Notes under the pieces: generated by a model | Seen by the model: only the letters and a program-made list of their open reading frames with translations | Database searches by the model: none | What the model was told of the DNA's origin: nothing | Translations under genes and position numbers: made by a program | NCBI RefSeq assembly: GCF_003721435.2 | Contig: NZ_CP054585.1 | Span: 372,001 to 436,000 of the forward strand | Length of the DNA stretch: 64,000 bases | From: Halorubrum sp. CBA1229 | GTDB lineage: Archaea; Halobacteriota; Halobacteria; Halobacteriales; Haloferacaceae | Direction: 5' to 3' | Shown: in pieces, positions 41,101-49,728 of the stretch | Layout: every line of letters begins with the position of its first letter | Position numbering within the stretch: position 1 is the stretch's first letter

Positions 41101-42669
41101 TCAGGCGCTGACGGTCTCTTCGAGCAGCTGGAGGGGGTGTTTGATCTCGTAGCCGGTGCCGTGTTCCATCTGCATCGCGCAGGTGGGACACTCCGTCATC
41201 CCCACGTCGCCCTCGGCGTCCTCCATGTGCTCGAACATCTCCTCGCCGATCTTCATCGACTTCTCGTACTTCTCCTCCTTCCAGCCGTAGGTGCCCGAGA
41301 TGCCGGAACAGGAGTCGCCGACGTCCTCCATGGTCACGCCGTCGACGTCGCGGAACGTCTCGACGGCCTGCCGGGAGAGCCCCTGGTTGCGGGCGTGACA
41401 CGGCGCGTGGTAGGCGAACGACTGTTCGTCCGCGAGCTTCGTTCCCGCCAGTTCGCCCTCCAGGTCCTCGTTGATCCGGAGGTACTCCAGCGCCTCGTAA
41501 GTGTGCTCGGAGACGTCCTCGATCCCGTGGATGTCGAACAGCTCGGGGTACTCCTGCCGGAGCGACATCGAGCAGGAGGTACAGGAGGCGATCACGTCGG
41601 CGCCCTCGCCGATCGCCTCGATCAGGCTCTCGACGTTCGTCTCCGCGTGCCGGCGCGCGTCTTTCAGCATGCCGTTCGCGAACATCGGGGTGCCGGAGCA
41701 CTTCTGCGGGGGCACCATCACCTCGTAGCCGAAGTGCTCGTACACCCGGACCATCGCCTTGCCGACCTCCGGCGTGTTGTAGTTGGAGTAACAGCCGTGG
41801 AAGTACGCCACGCGCTTGTCCGGGTTCTGTACCTGTGCCCCGCCGCGCGCCTTCCACCACTCGCGGAACGTCTCCGTGGCGAACTCGGGGAAGTCGCGCT
41901 CTTTCGGGATACCGAGCGTCTTCTCCATCGCCCAGCGGACCGGCCCGAAGTTCATCACGAACGAGGAGGTCCGCGGGAAGACGCTCGCCAGCCGCGCGGA
42001 GGTGCGGTAGTTCGCTAAGATCCGGTTCCGGACGTACTCCACCGACAGCTTCTCCATCTGCTCTTCGACGAACTGGCCGCGCGCCTCGTTGTGCATCTGC
42101 GAGAGCGGCACCGAGGAGGGGCAGGCGTCGTCACAGCGCATGCAGTTCGAACAGGAGGTGATCGACTCGTCGATGTCGTGGTCCTCCTTCCGCTTGAGCC
42201 GCCACTGCTCCGGGCCCTGGAACTTCGGCCCCGGGAACTCCTCGTCGACCTCGGCGACCGGACAGGAGGTGTCACAGCTCGTGCATTTATAACAGGAGTC
42301 GGCCCCCTCGCGGAGGTCGAGGTCGCCGCCGGGGAACACGTCGACCGGGTCGTACGCGTCCGGGTCGAGCTCCGCCGACTCGGCCCCGCCGGTCGCGCTC
42401 TCGACGCCGCCGTCGGTGGCCGCGTCGTTCGTTGCGCGTCCACCATCAGTGGCCGCGTCGTTCGTTGCGCGTCCACCATCAGTGGCCGCGTCGCGCTCGG
42501 CGCCGCCGTCGGTCGCGACCGCCCGCTCCGGCTCGCCGTCGTGAGGAACGAAGACCGAGGGCCGCTCGTCACGGCCGGCAGCCGGGACGCCCGGGCTGGC
42601 CCCCGGCTCGCTCCCGTCGTCGCGCTCTCCCCCCGCTCCGTCCGTGTCGTCGTCTGTGTCTCGTGTCAT
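41101..42669 (-). CDS. glpC: Anaerobic-type glycerol-3-phosphate dehydrogenase, subunit C (522 aa)
   Basis: Membrane-associated iron-sulfur subunit that passes electrons from GlpAB to the quinone pool. ATG 42669 overlaps the glpB stop; the longer frame upstream is a glpB shadow. The N-terminal 120 residues are low complexity and contain a perfectly repeated 11-residue unit (ATDGGRATNDA). The ferredoxin-like cysteines follow: CYKCTSCDTSCPVAEVDEEFPGP and SCSNCMRCDDACPSSVP. Two CCG domains end it, with FHGCYSNYNTPEVG, CSGTPMFANG and CHARNQGLS. No membrane segment; the heterodimer probably associates peripherally. Confidence 0.9.
   Translation of the reverse strand: MTRDTDDDTDGAGGERDDGSEPGASPGVPAAGRDERPSVFVPHDGEPERAVATDGGAERDAATDGGRATNDAATDGGRATNDAATDGGVESATGGAESAELDPDAYDPVDVFPGGDLDLREGADSCYKCTSCDTSCPVAEVDEEFPGPKFQGPEQWRLKRKEDHDIDESITSCSNCMRCDDACPSSVPLSQMHNEARGQFVEEQMEKLSVEYVRNRILANYRTSARLASVFPRTSSFVMNFGPVRWAMEKTLGIPKERDFPEFATETFREWWKARGGAQVQNPDKRVAYFHGCYSNYNTPEVGKAMVRVYEHFGYEVMVPPQKCSGTPMFANGMLKDARRHAETNVESLIEAIGEGADVIASCTSCSMSLRQEYPELFDIHGIEDVSEHTYEALEYLRINEDLEGELAGTKLADEQSFAYHAPCHARNQGLSRQAVETFRDVDGVTMEDVGDSCSGISGTYGWKEEKYEKSMKIGEEMFEHMEDAEGDVGMTECPTCAMQMEHGTGYEIKHPLQLLEETVSA
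42416..42481. repeat. Two perfect 33-bp tandem copies inside glpC
   Basis: Units 42416-42448 and 42449-42481, each starting GTGGCCGCG and ending CACCATCA; a third partial copy (GTGGCCGCGTCGCG) begins at 42482. Encodes an 11-residue repeat in the disordered N-terminal region of GlpC. In frame, so it does not break the gene. Confidence 0.85.
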
Positions 42670-44045
42670 TGGGTCGCCTCCGTCGCCGCCTGCCGCCCGG
42701 CCACGAGGCCGGTCGCGAGCGACACCCCGCTCGCGGACTTCTCTCGCGCCACGTCCGCGCCGCCGACGACGCCGCCGGCCGCGAAGACGTTCGCGTACTG
42801 TGCCTCTCCGTCCCCGTCGAGGGGTCGCCCGCGCTCGTCGGGGCGCACGCCGAACCGCGCGTACGGTTGGTCGCCGAACGCGTCGTCGACGAACCACTCG
42901 TAGCGGTCGTCGGGCTGCTCGACGTGTAAGTCGAAGACGGGTTCGCGGACGCCCTCGCGGTCCGAGTCGAGCCCCTTCCCGACGAGCCCGCCGGTCGCGA
43001 GCACGAACGCGTCGGCGCCGTACGGCGTCTCCCGGCCCTTCCGGTCGACCGCGACCGTCTCGACCCGCCCGTCCGCCTCGGTCTCGATCCCGACGACGGG
43101 GTTGCCGGTCTCGAATCGGACGCCCTCGGCGTCGAGCGCGTCGTAGAGCCGGTCCTCTAAGCGGAGCCCGGGGAGGCTCGGCGGCCCCATCGGGATCTCG
43201 AAGGCGTCAGCGCCGAGCCGGTCGGCCAGTTCGGCGCGGACCTCGTCGCCCCGGTCGTCGCCGAGGAACGCCGGGAAGCCGACGCGCTCGACGCGGTCCA
43301 CGCCGCCGTCCGCGTCGACGACGTCGTGGAGGTGCGGGGCGACCGCCTTCGCCAGCGCCTCGCGCGCGGGGACCCCGTCGATCTCCTCGTCGTGGTCGAG
43401 CGCCTTCGCGAGGCGGGTGACCTTCGTGTCGGCCCGGAACGCCTCGGCGAACTCGACCTCTGCGCCGGCGACGTCGAAGGGGACACCGGCCGCCTCCAGC
43501 CGGCCCGCGAACGCCCGCGCGTCGTACTCGGTCAGCGATCGGAAGCCCACGATGAGCGCGGGCCGGTCGTCGCTGGCGATCCCCGCCTCCGCGGCGGCCG
43601 GGTACCGCGCGGTCGGCTTCACGCTCCCGCCGAACGTGGGCACCAAGGCGTTGCGGTCGGTGTGGCCGCCGCGGTACGCGTCGCCCGCGAGCTCGTCGAA
43701 CAGGTCCAGCCCCTCCCGGAGCGCGTCGGCGCCGACGATCCGGTAGGGGTGCGTCTCGGGGAGCCGGTCGATCCCCTCGAAGGGATCGGCGAGCGGGCCC
43801 TCCGGATCGGGCCAATCGTCGCGGTCGAGCTCGCGGCCCGCGGTCGGCGGTCCCTCGCGGAGCGGCTGCGCGGGCTCGGTCGCGGGCACGTAGCCGAGCG
43901 CGTCGATCAGCCCCGACGCCTGTCGGAGCGTACTCGCCTTGTGGGAGACGAGCCGCACGTCGGCGCCCTCGCGGGACGCCGAGATCGCCGCCGTGATCGC
44001 CGCCAGCCCGCCGCCGACCACGAGGACGTCGCTGTCGATCGCCAT
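42666..44045 (-). CDS. glpB: Anaerobic-type glycerol-3-phosphate dehydrogenase, subunit B (459 aa)
   Basis: FAD/FMN flavoprotein subunit that connects GlpA to GlpC. It starts with the dinucleotide-binding motif DVLVVGGGLAAITAAISASREGADVRLVSHKASTLRQASGLIDALGY, which is characteristic of GlpB, and has FVLATGGLVGKGLDSDREGVREPVFDL and NVFAAGGVVGGADVAREKSASGVSLATGLVAGRQAA at the end. ATGA overlaps join it to glpA upstream and glpC downstream, so the three are translated together. Confidence 0.92.
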   Translation of the reverse strand: MAIDSDVLVVGGGLAAITAAISASREGADVRLVSHKASTLRQASGLIDALGYVPATEPAQPLREGPPTAGRELDRDDWPDPEGPLADPFEGIDRLPETHPYRIVGADALREGLDLFDELAGDAYRGGHTDRNALVPTFGGSVKPTARYPAAAEAGIASDDRPALIVGFRSLTEYDARAFAGRLEAAGVPFDVAGAEVEFAEAFRADTKVTRLAKALDHDEEIDGVPAREALAKAVAPHLHDVVDADGGVDRVERVGFPAFLGDDRGDEVRAELADRLGADAFEIPMGPPSLPGLRLEDRLYDALDAEGVRFETGNPVVGIETEADGRVETVAVDRKGRETPYGADAFVLATGGLVGKGLDSDREGVREPVFDLHVEQPDDRYEWFVDDAFGDQPYARFGVRPDERGRPLDGDGEAQYANVFAAGGVVGGADVAREKSASGVSLATGLVAGRQAATEATQ

Positions 44046-45790
44046 CAGCGACCCCCGTCCGTAGCGGCGGTTCCGGCCTCGCCGCTACCGGCGTCGGACT
44101 CGGCCGGGCCGCCCGGCGAGCCGGCGTCGAAGGCGCCGAAGTCGACCTCGCTATCGAGGTTCGCCGGGTCGCCGTCGCGGTTCATCGTCGTCGCGTGCAA
44201 CAGGAGGTTCAGCATCGCCTGCGAGAGCTGTCGGCCCCACAGCGCGTGGCGCTGGCCCTTCCAGCGCTCCTGGTACAGCTCGTCTTCCGCGTCGCGAACG
44301 ACGGGCTCCGGGTACTCCTGCGCCAGCTCCGCGGCGATCCGGTGGGTACAGAAGCCGCCCTGGCAGTTGCCCATCGAGGCGCGGGTGCGGAGCCGGACCG
44401 CGTTGAGGTCGCTGCCCGCGTCGCCGATCGCGTCCTGCACCTCCGCGCGGGTGACGCCCTCGCACTCGCAGACGATCGGGTTCGGGTCGTACTCCCCGAG
44501 CACGTCGTCGGCGCGCGACCCGAGCCGCTGGCCGGAGCGGCGGGCGACCGGGGAGCGGAGGCCGAACTCGTCCATGAGCTCCTCCATGCGGGCGTCGCTC
44601 TCCGAGCCCGGGAGGGGCGCGTCGGCGGTGTCGCAGGTCGCCTCGTGGCCGAGGGTGTCGCAGACGTGGTCGCTGATGGACTCGGCCATCATCCGGTAGG
44701 TGGTGAGCTTCCCGCCGACGATGGTCGTCATCCCGGGCAGGTCGTCGCGCTCGCCGTGGTCGAGGAGGAAGTAGTCGCGCGTGATGTCGGTCGGGTCCTC
44801 GGTGCCGGTCCCCGGCGGCTCGTAGAGGGGGCGGACGCCCCAGAACGACCGCAGCGTCCGGGCGTCCTTCAGCGCGGGCACGAGCTCCGAGAGCGTCTCG
44901 ATCATCAGGTCGACCTCCCAGTCCTCCTCGGGGTAGTCCTCGGGGTCGTCGACCTCCTCGTCGGTCGTCCCGAGGATGCAGGCCGTCTCGTGGGGCACGA
45001 CGATGTCGGCGTCCCCCTTCGGCCGGCACCGGTTGATGACGGTGTCGACCTGTCGGGTGTTCATCACCGTCATCACGCCCTTCGAGGGGCGCACCTCGAC
45101 GTCGACGCCGGCCATCTCGCCGACGTTCCCGGCCCACGCGCCGGTCGCGTTGACGACGTGGCGCGCGCGGATCTCCTCGGTCGTCCCGGGCTCGCGGTGG
45201 ACCCGCTTGCCGGGACCGGTCTCGTGTTCGACCTCGACGCCGACGACCTCGCCGTCCTCGACGAGCACGTCCGTCACCGGGGCGTGCGTCTCGATCCGGG
45301 CGCCGTGCTCGCGGGCGTCGGCCGCGTTGGAGACGCAGAGCCGGAAGGGGTCGACCGCGCCGTCGGGGAGCGCGATCGCCTTCTCGACGTCGCGCGCGAG
45401 GTAGGGCTCGCGGCGGCGGGCCTCTTCGCCGTCGAGCACCTCGACGGGGATGTCGCACGCCCGACACCCCTCCAGCTTCTCCTGGAAGTACTCCTCGGAG
45501 TCCTCCGGGCGCTTGACGAACATCCCGCCGGTCTCCTCGACGCAGTGCGACGCGATGTCGCGGAGCACCCGGTTCTCCTCGATACACTCCTTCGCGCTCT
45601 TCTGGTCGGAGACCGCGTACCGACCCCCGCTGTGGAGGAGCCCGTGCATCCGTCCCGTCGTGCCGTGCGTCAGGTTCCCCTTCTCGACGAGCACCGCGTC
45701 GAGCCCCCGTCGCGCCAGGTCCCTGACGACGCCGCAGCCGGTCGACCCGCCACCGACGACCACGACGTCCACCTGTTGGTCCATAGCCAA
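44045..45790 (-). CDS. glpA: Anaerobic-type glycerol-3-phosphate dehydrogenase, subunit A (581 aa)
   Basis: Catalytic flavoprotein that oxidises glycerol 3-phosphate to dihydroxyacetone phosphate. The FAD motif is [33 protein letters not shown], followed by [26 protein letters not shown]-like and [21 protein letters not shown] complete the dehydrogenase domain. The C-terminal [2Fe-2S]/ferredoxin-binding domain shows [15 protein letters not shown] and MGNCQGGFC. Divergent from glpK across 401 bases. Homologous haloarchaeal genes are glycerol-inducible. Confidence 0.93.
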   Translation of the reverse strand: MAMDQQVDVVVVGGGSTGCGVVRDLARRGLDAVLVEKGNLTHGTTGRMHGLLHSGGRYAVSDQKSAKECIEENRVLRDIASHCVEETGGMFVKRPEDSEEYFQEKLEGCRACDIPVEVLDGEEARRREPYLARDVEKAIALPDGAVDPFRLCVSNAADAREHGARIETHAPVTDVLVEDGEVVGVEVEHETGPGKRVHREPGTTEEIRARHVVNATGAWAGNVGEMAGVDVEVRPSKGVMTVMNTRQVDTVINRCRPKGDADIVVPHETACILGTTDEEVDDPEDYPEEDWEVDLMIETLSELVPALKDARTLRSFWGVRPLYEPPGTGTEDPTDITRDYFLLDHGERDDLPGMTTIVGGKLTTYRMMAESISDHVCDTLGHEATCDTADAPLPGSESDARMEELMDEFGLRSPVARRSGQRLGSRADDVLGEYDPNPIVCECEGVTRAEVQDAIGDAGSDLNAVRLRTRASMGNCQGGFCTHRIAAELAQEYPEPVVRDAEDELYQERWKGQRHALWGRQLSQAMLNLLLHATTMNRDGDPANLDSEVDFGAFDAGSPGGPAESDAGSGEAGTAATDGGR

Positions 45791-46191
45791 CCGCTTGGAC
45801 GCCGTCCACTTTACTTTACCTCCTCCTCACGGGTTCGCATAACTATCAGGGACGTTCAAGTGGTGCAAGCGTTGGCAGCAGCGATTTGTTTATATATTAC
45901 CTTTTTGAATCGCGCTCAAAAGCGGATTTTAACAGTTAGATTATTATGGTAGTACATTATGTTCACGAACGGCGTGGTAGCTTCCGTGAAGATATACCGC
46001 GGCGACGACGGTGACGCCCCCCGAACCGGGACCGCGCGGCCGGCGCGCGGGCCGGACGCGGTCTCTCGGGTGGGGGCACCTCACGGCGTCGACTCCCGGC
46101 CCGGCCGGGACGCGTCCCCCTCGGGAACCGCCCGAGGCGGGATCGTCGACGTCGCCGCGGGCGGACCAGCGCCACAGGAGGGATCCAAAAC
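45791..46191. promoter_or_regulatory. Divergent control region between glpABC and glpK
   Basis: 401 bases. On the minus strand the TATA box is TATATAAAC (about 45888-45896), 100 nt before the glpA ATG. On the plus strand the AT-rich block AACAGTTAGATTATTATGG (about 45931-45949) is the likely promoter of glpK, which leaves a leader of over 200 nt. Near it an inverted pair TTCACG (45962-45967) / CGTGAA (45985-45990) could be an operator. The leader holds a 78-codon open frame (45959-46195) that overlaps the glpK ATG; its base composition is not convincingly coding. Confidence 0.5.
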
Positions 46192-47733
46192 ATGACACAG
46201 TACGTCGGTGCGATTGACCAGGGGACGACCGGCACCCGCTTCATGGTGTTCGACCACGAGGGCCAGGTCGTCGCGAACGCTTACGAACAGCACGAACAGA
46301 TCTACCCGAACCCGGGTTGGGTCGAGCACGACCCGATCGAGATCTGGGAGAACACCCAGCAGGTCGTCCTCGACGGCCTCGCGGACGCGGGGCTAGACGC
46401 GGACCAGCTCGAAGCGATCGGGATCACCAACCAGCGCGAGACGACGATCGTCTGGGACAAGGACTCCGGGAAGCCGGTCCACAACGCCCTCGTGTGGCAG
46501 GACCGGCGGACGACGGACCGCGTCGAGGAGATCCAAGAGGCGGGCAAGGTCGAGGAGATCCGCGAGAAGACCGGACTGGAGTGTGACGCCTACTTCTCCG
46601 CGACCAAGACCGAGTGGATCCTCGACAACGCGGAGCCGCTCAAGATGCAGAGCTCCCGCGGCGGCGACCTCCGCGACCGCGCCCGCGAGGGCGAGCTCGT
46701 CATGGGCACGATCGACTCGTGGCTCATCTACAACCTGACGGGCAACCACATCACGGACGTCACGAACGCCTCCCGGACGATGCTGTACAACATCCGGGAG
46801 ATGGAGTGGGACGACGAGCTACTCGACGAGTTCGGCGTCCCGGAGGAGATGGTCCCCGAGGTACGCCCCTCCTCCGACGAGGAGTACTACGGCCACACGG
46901 ACGCCGACGGCTTCCTCGGCGAGGAGATTCCGGTCGCCGGCGCGCTCGGTGACCAGCAGGCCGCGCTGTTCGGCCAGACCTGCTTCGACGAGGGCGACGC
47001 GAAGAACACCTACGGCACCGGGTCGTTCTACCTGATGAACACGGGCAACGAGGCCGTCGAGTCCGACCACGGGCTCTTAACGACCATCGGCTTCCAGATG
47101 TCCGGCGAACCCGTCCAGTACGCGCTGGAGGGCTCGATCTTCATCACGGGCGCCGCCATCGAGTGGCTCGAGGACGTCGACCTGATCAACAACGCGGCCC
47201 AGACCGCGGAGCTGGCCCGGTCGGTCGACTCGACCGACGGCGTCTACATGGTCCCGGCGTTCACGGGGCTCGGCGCCCCGCACTGGGACGGCCGCGCCCG
47301 CGGGACCATCGTCGGGATGACCCGCGGCACGAGCAAGGAGCACATCGTCCGGGCGACGCTCGAATCGATCGCCTACCAGACCCGCGACGTCGCCGAGGCC
47401 ATGGAGGCCGACTCCGGCGTCGAGACGACCAGCCTCCGCGTCGACGGCGGGGCGGTCAAGAACAACTTCCTCTGTCAGCTCCAGTCCGACATCATCCAGA
47501 CGGAGATCGCGCGACCGGAGGTCGACGAGACCACCGCGCTCGGCTCCGCGTACGCCGCGGGCCTCGCGGTCGGCTACTGGGACTCCGTCGACGAGCTCCG
47601 CGACAACTGGCAGGTGGACCGCGAGTTCACCCCCGAGAAGGACCAGGAGGAGGTCGACAAGCTGTACAGCCGGTGGGACGACGCGGTCGAGCGCTCCCGC
47701 AACTGGGCACAGGACGACGAGGAGGACGAGTAG
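46192..47733 (+). CDS. glpK: Glycerol kinase (513 aa)
   Basis: Phosphorylates glycerol to glycerol 3-phosphate; feeds the GlpABC dehydrogenase transcribed divergently. FGGY-family ATPase fold: GAIDQGTTGTRFMVFDHEGQVV (phosphate-1), GITNQRETTIVWDKDSGKPVHNALVWQDRRT, AALGDQQAALFGQ, NTYGTGSFYLMNTG (phosphate-2), VPAFTGLGAPHWD and RVDGGAVKNNFLCQLQSDI. Full length. ATG chosen at 46192. Followed immediately by a membrane protein with no gap between stop and ATG. Confidence 0.95.
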   Translation: MTQYVGAIDQGTTGTRFMVFDHEGQVVANAYEQHEQIYPNPGWVEHDPIEIWENTQQVVLDGLADAGLDADQLEAIGITNQRETTIVWDKDSGKPVHNALVWQDRRTTDRVEEIQEAGKVEEIREKTGLECDAYFSATKTEWILDNAEPLKMQSSRGGDLRDRAREGELVMGTIDSWLIYNLTGNHITDVTNASRTMLYNIREMEWDDELLDEFGVPEEMVPEVRPSSDEEYYGHTDADGFLGEEIPVAGALGDQQAALFGQTCFDEGDAKNTYGTGSFYLMNTGNEAVESDHGLLTTIGFQMSGEPVQYALEGSIFITGAAIEWLEDVDLINNAAQTAELARSVDSTDGVYMVPAFTGLGAPHWDGRARGTIVGMTRGTSKEHIVRATLESIAYQTRDVAEAMEADSGVETTSLRVDGGAVKNNFLCQLQSDIIQTEIARPEVDETTALGSAYAAGLAVGYWDSVDELRDNWQVDREFTPEKDQEEVDKLYSRWDDAVERSRNWAQDDEEDE

Positions 47734-48840
47734 ATGAGCGCCGAGGCTTCGGCGCTGGTGGCGTCAGGCGACCTGCTCGCGCAGTCGGGCGGAGTGCTCG
47801 CGCAGTGGAACGCCGGTTCGATCGGCGCGGTGCTCGACATCCTGCTCGACCCGACCATCTGGCTCGGCGCGGCGGCCGGCGGGGCGTTCGGCGCGGCGCT
47901 CGGTGCGCTCCCGGCGTTCATTTTCACCGGCTTCCTCGTCATCGCCGGCGTGTGGGGCGGTGACGCTGCCATGGGGTCGGGCGTCGGCGTCGGGTTCGGT
48001 CCCGTCTTCGGGCCGCACATCTCCTTCGCCGGCGGTGCGGCGGCGGCGGCGTACGCGGCGAAGAACGGCGCGATGGAGTCCGGCTTCGACTACCACAACG
48101 CGAAGGACATCGGCTTCGCGCTGGGGAGTCGCCCGGACATCCTCGCGGTCGGTGCGGCGTTCGGTGTCTTCGGCATCGTGCTCGAACAGACGCTCCGGAA
48201 CCTGGCGATCCCGACGGACCCGATCGCGTTCACCGTCGTCGCCAGCGCGCTGGTCCACCGGGCGGTGTTCGGCTACTCCGTGATCGGCAACGTCAGCAGC
48301 AAGGCGAGCGGCTACTTCGACATGGGGCCGTTCGAGCGCGAGGAGATGCGCGACCCCGGTGAGGTGCCCGGCGACGGCGACAAGTCCAGCGAGGACCGCC
48401 TCGCGGTCGAGCCGTGGCTGCCGAACATGTACAAGTGGTCGCACGTCGCGGCGATCGGCGCAGCCGCCGGGCTGGCGGCCTCCTACGCCGCGATCCAGAC
48501 CGGAAACGTGTTCCTCGGGTTCGGTATCAGCGCGGCGACGCTGCTGTTCCTGAACCTCGGCGTGGACCGGATCCCGGTCACCCACCACATGACGCTTCCG
48601 GGCGCGACCGCGTGGGCCGCGTTCACCGGCGCGGGCTTCAGCGGCACGGTCGGGCTGATCGCCGGGGCCGGCTTCGGTCTCCTCGGCGCCGTGATCGGCG
48701 AGGCCTTCCAGCGCGTCTTCTACGCGCACGGGGACACACACGTGGACCCGCCGGCCGCGGCGATCTTCATCACGTCCTCGATCCTCGCCGTGCTGGCGAT
48801 TCTCGGCGTCCTCGGTTCGATCTGGGTTCCGGGCACCTAA
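47734..48840 (+). CDS. Haloarchaeal membrane protein next to glpK, putative glycerol facilitator (368 aa)
   Basis: Starts at the base after the glpK stop, so it is surely co-transcribed. Eight to ten hydrophobic segments, for example LDPTIWLGAAAGGAFGAALGALPAFIFTG, GPHISFAGGAAAAAYAAKN and LIAGAGFGLLGAVIGEAFQRVF. A His/Asp motif DYHNAKDIGFALGSRPDIL and HMTLPG lie in loops. From memory, the Haloferax volcanii glpK operon has a membrane protein in this position described as a putative facilitator, and I place it with that. Not related to GlpF aquaporins by visible motifs (no NPA). Confidence 0.75.
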   Translation: MSAEASALVASGDLLAQSGGVLAQWNAGSIGAVLDILLDPTIWLGAAAGGAFGAALGALPAFIFTGFLVIAGVWGGDAAMGSGVGVGFGPVFGPHISFAGGAAAAAYAAKNGAMESGFDYHNAKDIGFALGSRPDILAVGAAFGVFGIVLEQTLRNLAIPTDPIAFTVVASALVHRAVFGYSVIGNVSSKASGYFDMGPFEREEMRDPGEVPGDGDKSSEDRLAVEPWLPNMYKWSHVAAIGAAAGLAASYAAIQTGNVFLGFGISAATLLFLNLGVDRIPVTHHMTLPGATAWAAFTGAGFSGTVGLIAGAGFGLLGAVIGEAFQRVFYAHGDTHVDPPAAAIFITSSILAVLAILGVLGSIWVPGT

Positions 48841-48856
48841 GCCCGGTCTTCCGTAT

Positions 48857-49258
48857 TTATCCAGTCGGAAGCACCGAGGAAAGAACCACGTACGAAACGA
48901 CACCAGCGATGATCCCGACACCAACCGAGGTAACGAACCCTTGAGTGAACACGAACGCGGCGGCGGCGACGACCGACAGCACGGCCAGTCCGATTCCGGC
49001 GGCGCCGTGATGGTACGCACCGACCGTCGGGTGTTCGCTGAGCGACGTCCGATCGGACGCCGGAACCCGGACGCTCGCGTGATACGGGATGTACAGCCGG
49101 ACGCCGATGCCGGCGGTCGCCGCGACGATCGAGGCGAACTGGACGTCGTCGACGAGCTCGCGGACGAGGAGGAACGCGGCGATCGCGACGATCAGCGCGA
49201 CCGCCTTGCTCTGCTTGTCGGCCTTGACGACCGACTCGTCGAACTCTGGTTCGGACAT
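48857..49258 (-). CDS. Four-helix membrane protein of unknown function (133 aa)
   Basis: Hydrophilic N-terminus MSEPEFDESVVKADKQSK, then hydrophobic segments around 20-35, 40-55, 80-100 and 105-128, the last ending FTSVGVGIIAGVVSYVVLSSVLPTG. A short extracellular or cytoplasmic loop holds HASVRVPASDRTSLSEHPTVGAYHHG. I do not recognise the family. It is convergent with the glpK-linked membrane gene (16 nt between stop codons), so it is not part of the glp operon. Confidence 0.68.
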   Translation of the reverse strand: MSEPEFDESVVKADKQSKAVALIVAIAAFLLVRELVDDVQFASIVAATAGIGVRLYIPYHASVRVPASDRTSLSEHPTVGAYHHGAAGIGLAVLSVVAAAAFVFTQGFVTSVGVGIIAGVVSYVVLSSVLPTG

Positions 49259-49433
49259 ACTCCGCGGGAGGCGGGCGGACGGGTTAAGATTGTGGACGGC
49301 GCGGCGATTGCCGCCGTCGCCGACCGCGTCGTCGCCGTCCGCGGCGCCGACGTCTCCCCCGCCAATGGGTCCGACCGACCCCGGACCGAGGCAGTCGGGA
49401 TGGATTTAACGTCGTTCGACGTGAGGCGACGGT

Positions 49434-49640
49434 ATGAACGTGGGTACGCTGGGGCTCGAGAGACGGGACGGTCGCAACATGCTCGTCGTCGCGGCGATCG
49501 TCACGCTCGTCGTGACGGTGACGGCGGAGGGCCCGGTCGGCGCGCGCGTCGTCGCCGGCGCGATCGTCGGCGCCGTCGCGGCCGTCGTGTTCGCCGTCTC
49601 GACGCTGCTGATAAACCGGTACAAGCCCGACCACTGGTAG
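49434..49640 (+). CDS. Small two-helix membrane protein (68 aa)
   Basis: MNVGTLGLERRDGRN then two hydrophobic segments (MLVVAAIVTLVVTVTA and VAGAIVGAVAAVVFAVSTLLI), finishing in the basic NRYKPDHW. The start is 27 nt after TTTAACG, a possible TATA (about 49405-49411), so the transcript would be leaderless. No family is recognised. A short gene of this kind is often missed. Confidence 0.6.
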   Translation: MNVGTLGLERRDGRNMLVVAAIVTLVVTVTAEGPVGARVVAGAIVGAVAAVVFAVSTLLINRYKPDHW

Positions 49641-49728
49641 GACCGCGGCGGTCGCCCGGTCGGCGACGGCGGCGGTCGCGGCACGGTAGTCCGTGCCAGT
49701 TTTATCCGGACACGCAGGAGGGACGACC

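Noticed and set aside
45959-46195. 78-codon frame overlapping the glpK start (ATGA)
   Set aside because: Codon use is uneven and the C-terminal part is low-complexity Arg/Pro/Gly. It may be a leader frame, but evidence for a protein is too weak to list as a gene.
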